Program-made: the position numbers and the translations under genes
From: DUPQ01 sp022706885
Lineage (GTDB): Bacteria > Bacillota > Clostridia > DUPQ01
DNA length: 64,000 nt
Reading direction: 5' to 3'
Assembly: GCA_022706885.1 (NCBI GenBank)
Contig: JAKJBR010000003.1
Span: 1 to 64,000 of the forward strand
Shown: positions 7,176-15,841 of the stretch, one piece after another
Layout: each line of letters opens with the position of its first letter
Position numbering within the stretch: the first letter of the stretch is position 1
The notes under the pieces: generated by a model
Database searches by the model: none
Seen by the model: the letters and a program-made list of their open reading frames with translations, nothing else
Told to the model about the DNA's origin: nothing

Positions 7176-9665
7176 TTATATATCCCTTTCTATAAGATCG
7201 GTTTCGGTAACCTGTTTGGTTTTTACATCAAATCTGAAGGATCTGACCTGATACTTGTCCAGTGTGAATTCTCTTTCCCATCTGAAAAGGGGTAATGACA
7301 GTTTTGTAGTCTTCTTTGTATCGGTCGGATTGAACAACCTTATTATATACCCCTTTCGGTCTTCGCTTCTTTTGAATACCGGCATGGTGATAACATCGTC
7401 ACTCAGTATGGCAAACGGTCGCACCCTCTTTCCGGCACCTGTCGGGAAGAAAGATAAAGCCATGGGTTTTTCATTACATACAGCCGCTTCTCTTTCCACT
7501 TTGTTGAATCTTTCGGTTGTTTCGGAAGCATCCAGCCAGAATTCGTATTGTCTTTCTCCCTGATCCATATACGGCGAAAATCTGTCCTGCGGCATAATGT
7601 ATTTGTTCCTAACCGAAAAGTCGGATTTTCCTGCCGCATAGCCGGCTGATCTGAGAAGCGAAATCCTTATCTCTCCGCCCAACACATCGGAACCGTATGT
7701 GCAGTCATTTATGACACTGACCGCATAATCTTTGTTATACAGGATATTCCATTTATGACTGACATTTTCGTTACCGTTGGTAAGCAGTTGTTCCGAACCG
7801 TAAGCCTGCTGTCCCGTATAACAAGCATTTTCTATTGTTGTGGGAATTGACAGCTTAAGCATTTTCATCTTCTCGTTCCAGTATACTCTTACAGTCACTT
7901 TGACCTGTGCACCTCTCTTTGGCAGATGATATCTTATGCATATGAAGGAGTTGTCATACTTCATAACCGCTTCAATTATAGTTCTTACCGGACCGTCTTC
8001 AATTGCTCTGACGCTTTCAATCTTGTTCTCATCAATTATGCCGGAGAAATAATTACCTTCTTCTTTGTCCATGACTTTGAAGAATCCTTCGGTGTTTCTG
8101 AAACTCTTTTCCTTGTGCGCCCAGGAGTTTTCATCGTCTTTGACAACTACGGGAAGAAAAGCATTCTTCTTTAAGTAGTCTATGCCTTTTACTTCATACT
8201 TGTCTATTGTTCCGGTAAGCTTGGAAATATGAACAAGCAATTCTTTTGTCTTGAATATGAACATATCCTTTGTCTGTCTTACCTTAGGCAACGGTTTTGC
8301 ATCAATCATCTCTATTCTGACATCAAATCTGTTTATCTGACAGGGTTTCAGCATAGCGTAGAATACCGATTTCTTTCTCCAGTCAACATTGAAGTTGGAG
8401 TCTTCTTTTTCTACCTGACAGGGCAGTTTCTTACCGTTTCGGTAAACTACGGGGTTGGCAAATATATTTCTGTTTTTGTTCTGGTCCGCCAACTGATATT
8501 CACACTCGACAATATACGGTACCTCATAAGGATGAGGATTGTATACCAGTAACGGAATCTCTCCTTCGTTTGCTTTTTTCTGACCGGAGCACAGTGAAAT
8601 GAAAGCCTGAGTCTTAACTTTGCCCAATTCATCCAAACCGTGTCCCGCTAAAGCTATGGAATAGTCTTCCACCGACTGTATTGACGAACCGGGAAGTATA
8701 TCGTGGAATTCCATAAACAACATGTCTTTTGTTGCCGTCCGTATCCTGTCAGCAGGATACTTCATAAGTTTTAAGAAAGATGCATGTGCAGCCATCTTTT
8801 CAGTTGTATACAGTTGGTTTTCCAACTGTCTGTGCAACTGTTTAATGCGAATCTGCGATGTATAGCATCCGATATACCTCGGATTCAGCGTCTTTCTGAA
8901 TACAGGCAGCTTTTTCTCATCCAGTTCGGCAAAATATGCTTCAGGAGTGGAATGAACTATATTGAAGTCCTTCTCCTTCTTTGCCAGTTGTGCTATGTTT
9001 TTAAAATCAATTCTGGAAGGTCCGCCGCCGTGATTTCCTATACCCCACAGTACCATACCCACCTTTCTGTGACGGTTGCCGTCCATCCAGGATTTTATCT
9101 TTTCATGCGCTTCCCCTCTGTGCGATTCATAAGAATTGAAAGCACGGTTACACATTATGGTTTCTCCGCTAAATCCTTCCCAAAGGAAATCCTCATCGGG
9201 AAGATCAATCATGTCCGGCTCGGGACGGCAGAACAGATACGAGTCATATCCGCTGTTTTTTAAAATATCCACCAACCCCCTTGTATGTCCGAATGCGTCG
9301 AAATTTATACATGTTGTCGGGAAAGTACCGAATTTTTCCATAAAGTAGTTGTGTCCTTCCAATATCTGTCTTACGAAACTCTCTCCGGTGGGAATATTGC
9401 AGTCGGGCTGAATAAACCAGCCTCCCATGATATGCCATTTTTTCTCCTTAACCAGTTTCTGAATACGTTTGAAAAGTGCGGGCTCGTATCTTTCCACCCA
9501 CTCATACAGCAGCGATTCATTGTGATTGAATATGAATCCGTCATATTCTTCACAAAACTCGGCACATACCCTGAATGTTGAAAGAGTCTCCGCAATACCT
9601 TCATCAAGATTCCACATCCATACCGGATCAATGTGTGCGTTACAAACTAAATGCAGATTTTTCAT
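7176..9665 (-). CDS. alpha-mannosidase-like glycoside hydrolase, family GH38
   Basis: An 829-residue enzyme without signal peptide. The N-terminal GH38 domain has the zinc-binding HID motif (NAHIDPVWMW, residues 9-18) and the nucleophile region INFDAFGHTRG, where Asp123 corresponds to the catalytic nucleophile of the family. The mid-domain (about 280-370) and C-terminal beta-sandwich domains complete the usual length. The enzyme should hydrolyse alpha-mannosides, probably imported oligosaccharides from N-glycans or mannans; the linkage cannot be read. AAGGAG precedes the ATG. It is monocistronic, with its own terminator, and no transporter is adjacent. Confidence 0.9.
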   Translation of the reverse strand: MKNLHLVCNAHIDPVWMWNLDEGIAETLSTFRVCAEFCEEYDGFIFNHNESLLYEWVERYEPALFKRIQKLVKEKKWHIMGGWFIQPDCNIPTGESFVRQILEGHNYFMEKFGTFPTTCINFDAFGHTRGLVDILKNSGYDSYLFCRPEPDMIDLPDEDFLWEGFSGETIMCNRAFNSYESHRGEAHEKIKSWMDGNRHRKVGMVLWGIGNHGGGPSRIDFKNIAQLAKKEKDFNIVHSTPEAYFAELDEKKLPVFRKTLNPRYIGCYTSQIRIKQLHRQLENQLYTTEKMAAHASFLKLMKYPADRIRTATKDMLFMEFHDILPGSSIQSVEDYSIALAGHGLDELGKVKTQAFISLCSGQKKANEGEIPLLVYNPHPYEVPYIVECEYQLADQNKNRNIFANPVVYRNGKKLPCQVEKEDSNFNVDWRKKSVFYAMLKPCQINRFDVRIEMIDAKPLPKVRQTKDMFIFKTKELLVHISKLTGTIDKYEVKGIDYLKKNAFLPVVVKDDENSWAHKEKSFRNTEGFFKVMDKEEGNYFSGIIDENKIESVRAIEDGPVRTIIEAVMKYDNSFICIRYHLPKRGAQVKVTVRVYWNEKMKMLKLSIPTTIENACYTGQQAYGSEQLLTNGNENVSHKWNILYNKDYAVSVINDCTYGSDVLGGEIRISLLRSAGYAAGKSDFSVRNKYIMPQDRFSPYMDQGERQYEFWLDASETTERFNKVEREAAVCNEKPMALSFFPTGAGKRVRPFAILSDDVITMPVFKRSEDRKGYIIRLFNPTDTKKTTKLSLPLFRWEREFTLDKYQVRSFRFDVKTKQVTETDLIERDI

Positions 9666-9802
9666 TATACAGCTCCTTTATTGTTATCTTAATATATTTT
9701 AATACATAAGCCCTATTTTTAACAGTGCCTATACATAATGTTGCTTTGATGTGTTATTATATTACTCTAACAAGTAAGTTTTTATACTGTCGGGAGGGGG
9801 CT

Positions 9803-10714
9803 ATGAAGCATCTGTTTATAATGAATCCTATGTCGGGAAGTAAAAAGGCCGCAAAATTCTTACCGGACATAGAAAGATATTTTGAAGGCAGAGAGGATGA
9901 GTACAGTATACTCTATGCACAACATCCTACGCATATAAAAGAGTTGTGTGAAGAGTATGCAAAAAAGGGCGGATACAGGATATATGTTGCAGGCGGTGAC
10001 GGATCGGTTAACCAGGCCGCAAACGGAGTGGCAGGTTATGATACCCCGATAGGCATACTTCCTACGGGAAGCGGAAACGACTTCATTAAGAATCTTACTG
10101 ATTACGCAAAACTTAAAGACCTCGTAAAAAGGACAGTTGAAGGCGATGTTATTAAAGTTGACGCTATAAAACTGTATGATGAAGAATTATTCGGTTATTG
10201 CATAAATATATTATCTATAGGTGTAGATGCCGAGGCAGCTTACAACTCCACACAAATTACAAGAAAATACGGAATAACCGGAATGCTTGCATATCTTCTG
10301 GGTTTCTTCAGAGTTTTACGACAGAAGAAAACCAAATTCGATGTCAAGATAACCATAGACGGACAGGTTATTAATGACGGTTATGTAATGCTGGCAGCCT
10401 GTACAAACGGAAAGTATTACGGCGGAGGATTCATACCTGTGCCGCACACATCATTTGATGACGGTATAATCGATATGTGCATTGCCGAAGCCAGAGGTCT
10501 GGATTTTGTTTTTTCCGTGTTGCCGAAATACATGAAAGGTAAGCATGCAGGTACTGTGGGAATAATCTTTCCCAAAGGAAAAAGCATATCCTTAGAAAGT
10601 AAGGATATGCTCAAAGTTAACATTGAAGGCGAGATAATAGAAAGAAGGAGCATCCGAATGGAAATCATGCCCCGTCTTATAAGCTTTATTAAACCTAAGG
10701 ATTTACAAGAATAA
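9803..10714 (+). CDS. diacylglycerol kinase family lipid kinase
   Basis: About 303 residues from the ATG at 9803, which is preceded by GGGAGGGG; upstream in-frame codons lack a binding site. The N-terminus has the DAGK-catalytic signature (MNPMSGSKKAAKFL, then AGGDGSVNQAANG and ILPTGSGNDF). These are the nucleotide-binding and catalytic elements of the YegS/DgkB group, which phosphorylate diacylglycerol or related lipids at the membrane. Predicted role: recycling diacylglycerol into phospholipid synthesis. The gene converges on the zinc-ribbon gene with a four-base gap. Confidence 0.88.
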   Translation: MKHLFIMNPMSGSKKAAKFLPDIERYFEGREDEYSILYAQHPTHIKELCEEYAKKGGYRIYVAGGDGSVNQAANGVAGYDTPIGILPTGSGNDFIKNLTDYAKLKDLVKRTVEGDVIKVDAIKLYDEELFGYCINILSIGVDAEAAYNSTQITRKYGITGMLAYLLGFFRVLRQKKTKFDVKITIDGQVINDGYVMLAACTNGKYYGGGFIPVPHTSFDDGIIDMCIAEARGLDFVFSVLPKYMKGKHAGTVGIIFPKGKSISLESKDMLKVNIEGEIIERRSIRMEIMPRLISFIKPKDLQE

Positions 10715-10718
10715 TATC

Positions 10719-11054
10719 TTATTCAAACTTTTCGCCGCACTTCATACAAGCTACGGCTTCTTTCGGCATTTCAGCTTTGCAGTTGCCGCATATCTTCAAG
10801 CCTTTAGCATCGGCAATATCCACCTTTACCTCTTCAATCTGTTCCAGTTTATTGGTTATCTGGGTAAAGATTTCTTTTGTATCTTCGCCGTAATATGCTA
10901 CTTTTCCTGCTATCTGATAAAGGTTATCAAGATCCAATTCATACTCTTTCAATTTTATAGAAAGTTTCGTAGCATCGGCAAATTCCTTTGTTTTCCTAAA
11001 GAATCGCTTACCTGCATTTTCCAGTCTTGTACCCAAATCTTCATTCTTTTCCAT
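10719..11054 (-). CDS. small zinc-ribbon protein of unknown function
   Basis: A 111-residue charged, helical protein ending in a single zinc ribbon (CGNC and CMKC, about residues 90-107). No signal peptide or membrane segment. Such helical plus zinc-ribbon proteins are common in Clostridia with no assigned role. It follows mscL by about 25 bases on the same strand with its own GGAGG, so it could be co-transcribed with the channel. Confidence 0.75.
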   Translation of the reverse strand: MEKNEDLGTRLENAGKRFFRKTKEFADATKLSIKLKEYELDLDNLYQIAGKVAYYGEDTKEIFTQITNKLEQIEEVKVDIADAKGLKICGNCKAEMPKEAVACMKCGEKFE

Positions 11055-11080
11055 GTTTCACCTCCTGTTATAATTATACT

Positions 11081-11527
11081 TTACTTCTTTTCTTTTAACA
11101 AATCTCTGATTTCCGTTAAAAGCACTTGTTCCTTGGAGGGAGCGGGCGGTGTCGCCTTTACTTCCTCTTTTTGTTTCTGCTTTGCTTCTTCAGCTTTACT
11201 TCTTACCAATGCCACAAGTCTTACCAACAGGAATACGCATGCCGCAATGATAAGAAAATCCAGTATTCCTTGAAGGAATGTTCCGTAATTCACCGATGAT
11301 GTTATATTACCCTCAGCATCGGTAGCCAAAACCCATTTCAGGTCATGGAAATTCACTTTACCCATTACCAGCCCTATTAACGGCATCAATATATCATTTA
11401 CAAATGAAGATACTATTTTTCCGAATGCGGCTCCGATTATTACACCTACCGCCATATCTATTACATTACCTTTTGTTATAAATGCTTTGAATTCGCTTAA
11501 CAGATTAGTTTTGTTCTTCTTAGCCAT
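11081..11527 (-). CDS. mscL: large-conductance mechanosensitive channel
   Basis: 148 residues from the ATG at 11527 (MAKKNKTNLLSEFKAF), with AAGGAG upstream. The N-terminal amphipathic helix and first membrane helix (FITKGNVIDMAVGVIIGAAF, then VNDILMPLIG) are highly typical, and the second helix lies at about residues 75-100. A C-terminal Lys/Glu-rich coiled region follows. It opens under membrane tension to release solutes during hypo-osmotic shock. The transcript starts about 185 bases upstream with a structured leader, which suggests RNA-level control (see the leader entry). Confidence 0.95.
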   Translation of the reverse strand: MAKKNKTNLLSEFKAFITKGNVIDMAVGVIIGAAFGKIVSSFVNDILMPLIGLVMGKVNFHDLKWVLATDAEGNITSSVNYGTFLQGILDFLIIAACVFLLVRLVALVRSKAEEAKQKQKEEVKATPPAPSKEQVLLTEIRDLLKEKK

Positions 11528-11712
11528 ACACTTATCTCCTTTATATATTTCTCTACAACTTAATTTTACACTGTTGAAAAACAAATGCAACGGTTATTGA
11601 TATTTATCCCGTATAAGAAGAAAGACCGTCAATCGTGCAGAACGCCGATTTCGGATCTTTCAAAGACTCAGCCGGCTTAGAAAAAGGTTATTGCCTTTAC
11701 CGGCTCTATAGC
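11528..11712 (-). promoter_or_regulatory. long structured 5' leader of mscL, possible cis-regulatory RNA
   Basis: From the promoter at 11719-11746, transcription should start near 11712 and give an untranslated leader of about 185 nt. It begins with a two-part hairpin at 11670-11705 (AGCCGG/CCGGCT enclosing AAAGG/CCTTT), followed by small hairpins (CCGA/TCGG at 11644-11653, TCTT/AAGA) and a possible ACGGT/ACCGT pairing nearer the gene. I could not match it to a riboswitch class I know. The rest of the intergenic stretch up to 11911 shows only promoter-like sequences. Confidence 0.45.
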
Positions 11713-11718
11713 GTTTTT

Positions 11719-11746
11719 ATTATATCATTAATATTTTCCTTTTCAA
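11719..11746 (-). promoter_or_regulatory. promoter of mscL
   Basis: TTGAAA, a 16-bp spacer and TATAAT preceded by TGA, forming an extended -10, on the minus strand. Confidence 0.7.
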
Positions 11747-11867
11747 GATATTGTTTCGAAAGTTCACAATTGTTCATAATCCGATGCACATAAAATTTCT
11801 TGTATATGCCTTGTATAAGATTGGCTTAAATTACTGTTTTCACATTCTATATATCACCGTTATGATG

Positions 11868-11873
11868 TATAAT
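11868..11873 (+). promoter_or_regulatory. -10 box of the PRTase-ApbE operon
   Basis: A perfect TATAAT lies 39 bases before the PRTase ATG. No convincing -35 box is seen. Confidence 0.4.
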
Positions 11874-11911
11874 ATATATGTTGAAAAAGCATTGAAAGGA
11901 TGCGTTGGTTT

Positions 11912-12469
11912 ATGGATTACTATGATATCAATATAGCCGGAGTGCAAAGAAAATTACCGTTATGTAAAGTTACCGACAACCTATATATAGCCGCTTTTGT
12001 GGTTTTCGGAGATATAGAGCTGACAATAGCGTGTGCAAAGAGACTTTTAGAACTTGCACCGGAATATGATTACACCATTACCGCCGAATCCAAAGGGATT
12101 CCCATTGTCCATGAAATGGCAAGACAGAGCGGAGTCAATAAATATTTTCTTGCAAGAAAAGCTCCCAAACTGTACATGACGGGAGTTTTCGAGGTGGATG
12201 TAAAATCCATAACCACATCCGGTCTTCAAAAACTTTATCTGGACACCGCCGATGCGGAATTTATGAAGGGAAAACGTATCCTCATAGTCGACGATGTGAT
12301 ATCTACCGGCGGCTCATTACGTGCAGTTGAGGAATTGGTACTGCAAGCCGGCGGAATAGTTGCGGGAAAAATGGCGGTGCTCGCAGAAGGGGATGCCATT
12401 TATCGGAATGATATAACATACATTGCTCCGCTCCCCTTGTTCAATCCGGACGGAACAATAAAAAGATGA
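11912..12469 (+). CDS. adenine phosphoribosyltransferase-like PRTase
   Basis: About 185 residues. Two ATGs compete: 11912 is about 11 bases from AAAGGA, while 11900 overlaps that site, so 11912 is favoured. The PRPP-binding motif is RILIVDDVISTGGSLRA (about residue 120), the type I phosphoribosyltransferase signature. The body resembles adenine or xanthine PRTases (AESKGIPIVHEMAR, FLARK). It would join a purine base to PRPP in salvage, but specificity cannot be assigned. It overlaps apbE by ATGA, an unusual pairing whose link is unclear. Confidence 0.75.
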   Translation: MDYYDINIAGVQRKLPLCKVTDNLYIAAFVVFGDIELTIACAKRLLELAPEYDYTITAESKGIPIVHEMARQSGVNKYFLARKAPKLYMTGVFEVDVKSITTSGLQKLYLDTADAEFMKGKRILIVDDVISTGGSLRAVEELVLQAGGIVAGKMAVLAEGDAIYRNDITYIAPLPLFNPDGTIKR

Positions 12470-13557
12470 TAAGAAAAAACAAAGACACAATTACAACTGT
12501 TGATGCTAAAAAAAGAGCTGTCATAATTGCTTTGTCTTTATTGTTGCTGTTAAGCGGATGTGTGAAAGAATCTTCACTGTATATAACGGAAAAAAACGGT
12601 ATGTATTCAACTTCTTTTATGGCAATGGATACCGTGATGACGGTCTCGGTTATATCAAAAAATGCCGAAAAAGAATTGCATGAAGCATATAAGCATATTC
12701 TGGCATATGATGTCGCCTTTTCCGCTCACTCCCAAAACAGCGAAGTATCAAAAGTAAACAATTCATCGGGTAAGGATATATCGGTATCCGATGAACTTAA
12801 AGAACAGATAAGAACGGCATTGAAAGTATCAAAAATGACCGACGGAGCTTTTGACATAACGGTGTTCCCGCTGATGGAACTGTGGGGATTCTATGATAAA
12901 AACCATACCGTTCCGGATGAGGCAAGTATTAAAGATATCCTGAAACTTGTCGGATATGACAAGATTGGTCTGGAAGGTAATATGCTTAATCTGCAATCGG
13001 GTACAAAGATAGATTTGGGAGCCGTTACAAAAGGTTTTGTAGGACAAAAAACAGCTGCAATGCTTATTGATTCCGGTGTTAAATCAGGCATGCTTTCTTT
13101 GGGGGGCAATATTCAACTGTTCGGACTTAACCCCGATAAATCGGTGTGGAATATAGCCGTTCAGGATCCGAAAGACGAACACTCCTATATCGGAATAATC
13201 CATGATACAAATTGCTCTATCATAACTTCCGGTTGCTATCAGAGATACTTTGAAAAAGACAATAAAATATATCATCATATACTCAATCCGCACACCGGCT
13301 ATCCCGCCGACAGCGGTATCCTTTCGGTCACCGTGGTTGCAAATGACGGCACATATGCCGATGCATTATCTACAGCCCTTTTTGTAACAGGCTTAGATAA
13401 AGCTGTTGAAATATGGAGAGAATACGGGGATTTTGAAGCGATCTTCGTAACCGAAGATAAGCATGTATATATCACCGAAGGGCTGAAGGATAAATTTACT
13501 CCGTATTCCTGTCAAGATAAGACGGACACATACCTTTATATATACATTAACAAATAA
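12466..13557 (+). CDS. apbE: FAD:protein FMN transferase lipoprotein
   Basis: A 363-residue protein whose N-terminus carries a hydrophobic segment ending in LLLLSGC, a lipobox at about residue 32. ApbE motifs follow: MAMDTVMTVSV, GAFDITVFPLMELWGF, DLGAVTKGFVG and the late DGTYADALSTALFV, which includes the Mg and FAD-binding Asp/Thr. The enzyme transfers FMN from FAD to a threonine of target proteins outside the membrane, as in Rnf and Nqr subunits or flavin-based extracellular reductases. No such target is in this window. It abuts the convergent UroD-family gene with zero bases between the stop codons. Confidence 0.92.
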   Translation: MIRKNKDTITTVDAKKRAVIIALSLLLLLSGCVKESSLYITEKNGMYSTSFMAMDTVMTVSVISKNAEKELHEAYKHILAYDVAFSAHSQNSEVSKVNNSSGKDISVSDELKEQIRTALKVSKMTDGAFDITVFPLMELWGFYDKNHTVPDEASIKDILKLVGYDKIGLEGNMLNLQSGTKIDLGAVTKGFVGQKTAAMLIDSGVKSGMLSLGGNIQLFGLNPDKSVWNIAVQDPKDEHSYIGIIHDTNCSIITSGCYQRYFEKDNKIYHHILNPHTGYPADSGILSVTVVANDGTYADALSTALFVTGLDKAVEIWREYGDFEAIFVTEDKHVYITEGLKDKFTPYSCQDKTDTYLYIYINK

Positions 13558-14793
13558 TCACCAATACCTGTCAACGGTTTGCGATACCGTCTTAACCCAT
13601 TCCGACAGATGATTAACATTTCTGTTAACCGTGGAAATATCTTTCAATACAAATTCGCAAGGCGTGTTGTTTCTCTTACATGCAAGAAGTATTTTCTTTG
13701 TCTCCTCAATAACCGGTTGAGGATCAAATACTGCTTGCGACACATATGCGGGATTGGATTTTGCAGAAAGCACATATCTGTTTCCCATGGCATTGGCTGC
13801 AATGTCGACATCCGCCCAGGGGGTTACGGATATTCTCCGCAAATTATCAAACTCCGTTAAAATATCAATTTTGTTATGTAAAGGCTCGCAGCAGCCGTAA
13901 TAAGTAAGTCCGCACCTGTCAAACAGCCGCTTCATGTACTTTATGTCAAATTCTTTGTGCATATCGGGAGATACAACGGCAAAAATCTGCGCCATTCCCC
14001 TTCCCCAGACATCCTTGGCACTGACGGTTTCTTCGGTCACATCCTTTACCGGCAGTTCATAGGTGCATGCCGGTGTACAGTGAAGATAATATGCATCGGT
14101 TTCCAATATATTCAGTTTTTCATATAGACTGACGGTTTCCTCATAATACCGTGTAAACTTATCCATCATCTTATGAATAAAATCCGGTCTTTCATATATA
14201 TCGATAAGACAATTCTCCACACCGTGATATCGGGGTATTTCATCCCACATATTAAATATGAGCTGATAGCCGCCAAGTCCTACATCCATTATGCCGTCAA
14301 ATACATCATGAGCCGCTTGCAGTGCTTTTTGCGTCGCCTGTTCATCCACCTGCATCGTAGGCATAGTTATTTTTTCCAAAGATTCCTCATCGGGTAAAAT
14401 ATCATGATACTCATGAGCACTGATATCGGTCCCCGTGGCGGAGCCAATCATAACCTCCTGCACGGTAAGACCTATTCCGGTACCTTTTGTTCTTATCCTT
14501 ACCTTGTAATACGGATGTATTGCATAATCGCCCCGGAAATACTCAAACTGGTAAAGAGCTCTCTTAACGGCTCTTTCAATTCCTCTGTACAGGTCGGTTT
14601 CACATTCCAACCGAAGTTTTTCCTGATCTTCCAGTTCACCCCACGGCACTTCAAAAACAAGAACGGGAGGTCGCACCTGTTGCAGGCTGTTAAGTTTTCT
14701 GTATTGCTCCGGTATTGCCAGATTTCTGTCGCTCAATGCTATTTCGGCATATTGTTTTGCATATTCTCTTAACTTAAGAAGTTCGGGCTTCAT
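13558..14793 (-). CDS. uroporphyrinogen decarboxylase-family protein A
   Basis: 411 residues, a TIM-barrel of the URO-D superfamily, longer than true HemE and with a distinct N-terminal extension. A YYGCCEPLHNKI segment (about residue 300) holds His and Cys residues that could bind metal, as in the cobalamin-dependent methyltransferases of this superfamily. No haem genes and no corrinoid protein are nearby, so tetrapyrrole synthesis is unlikely. It is divergent from the amidohydrolase-glycosidase operon, and a second family member lies on the far side. Function unknown; methyl transfer or a sugar-related reaction are guesses. GGAGG precedes the ATG. Confidence 0.75.
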   Translation of the reverse strand: MKPELLKLREYAKQYAEIALSDRNLAIPEQYRKLNSLQQVRPPVLVFEVPWGELEDQEKLRLECETDLYRGIERAVKRALYQFEYFRGDYAIHPYYKVRIRTKGTGIGLTVQEVMIGSATGTDISAHEYHDILPDEESLEKITMPTMQVDEQATQKALQAAHDVFDGIMDVGLGGYQLIFNMWDEIPRYHGVENCLIDIYERPDFIHKMMDKFTRYYEETVSLYEKLNILETDAYYLHCTPACTYELPVKDVTEETVSAKDVWGRGMAQIFAVVSPDMHKEFDIKYMKRLFDRCGLTYYGCCEPLHNKIDILTEFDNLRRISVTPWADVDIAANAMGNRYVLSAKSNPAYVSQAVFDPQPVIEETKKILLACKRNNTPCEFVLKDISTVNRNVNHLSEWVKTVSQTVDRYW

Positions 14794-15016
14794 ATATCGG
14801 TTTCCTCCACAGTTTCATGAACTTTATAATCAGCCTGTTTTTTTCTTCAGACACTTTTTATACAGTTGATTTTACAATAAAACCCTAATCAAATAAAGTC
14901 TAACAGTTTTATTCTTCTCCAACTTTCGGCGAGAGTTGTGCATTGTAAATATATTCCCGAAGCTTCTTGAATAAAAGGTATTAAAATGTTACAGTTAATG
15001 AAAAGGAAAAAACGAC

Positions 15017-15814
15017 ATGATAATAGATTTCCACACTCATATATTCCCCGATACTCTTGCAAAAAAAGCCAGGGAGACGCTTTTGAGAAATGTAAACTAC
15101 AGATATGAGCCCACTACCGATCTTACAAAGGCAGGGCTTATGAAAACCATGGATCAATGGGGTATTGATATATCGGTGGTTCAAACGGTAATAACCAAAA
15201 GCACACAACTGCAAAACACCAATCTTTGGGCACAGAGTGTATGTGATGACAGAATAATAGCTTTCGGAGGAATCTTTCCTCATACTGAGGATTACAAAAA
15301 AGATATAGATTTCGTCTGCGGTTTAGGCTTGAAAGGTATAAAATTTCATGTGGAATATCAAGCCTTCGTTGTGGATGATCCGAAAGCCTTAAGGATATAT
15401 GATTATGCTTTGAGTAAAGGCCTGATAATTGTACATCATGCCGGTGAAGATCACGGTATGCCTCCCCCGTACAGAAGTAATCCGCAAAAATTCGCATATA
15501 TTGCCGACCACATGCAAGGAGGCATCATGGTGGCGGCTCATCTTGGCAGCCACAACATGTGGGATGATGTGGAAAGATATCTTGTAGGTAAAAACATATA
15601 TTTAGACACTTCAATGGGCTTTGAATATTACAGCAAGGAACAATTCTTGCGAATAGTGAAGGCTCACGGGGCAGACAGAATACTGTTCGCTTCCGACTCG
15701 CCCTGGAGTAATGCTAAAAATGAAATAGGTGCCGTTAACAGCTTACCGATTAATCAAACCTCTAAAGATTTGATATTAGGCGGTAATGCCGCAAGAATAC
15801 TGGGATTGAGTTAA
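15017..15814 (+). CDS. amidohydrolase-family metal-dependent hydrolase
   Basis: 265 residues, a TIM-barrel of the amidohydrolase_2 group (COG2159-like). Metal-site residues are visible in order: HTH at residues 6-8, the IKFH segment near 112, HHAGED near 140, AAHLGSH near 175 and FASDSP near 220. Such enzymes hydrolyse or decarboxylate ring and lactone-like substrates. It is followed after 27 bases by a glycosidase with its own AAGGAG, so the two likely work on one substrate. A weak TTGAAT-17-TACAGT promoter lies just upstream; the rest of the 223-bp intergenic space shows no gene. Confidence 0.8.
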   Translation: MIIDFHTHIFPDTLAKKARETLLRNVNYRYEPTTDLTKAGLMKTMDQWGIDISVVQTVITKSTQLQNTNLWAQSVCDDRIIAFGGIFPHTEDYKKDIDFVCGLGLKGIKFHVEYQAFVVDDPKALRIYDYALSKGLIIVHHAGEDHGMPPPYRSNPQKFAYIADHMQGGIMVAAHLGSHNMWDDVERYLVGKNIYLDTSMGFEYYSKEQFLRIVKAHGADRILFASDSPWSNAKNEIGAVNSLPINQTSKDLILGGNAARILGLS

Positions 15815-15841
15815 ATTTGAAAGGAGCAGGAGCTACAAATT

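Noticed and set aside
11591..11712. mscL leader as a TPP, glycine, c-di-GMP or ydaO riboswitch
   Set aside because: Short look-alikes (CTGAG, GCCGA) occur, but the defining core sequences and their order are missing in both orientations.
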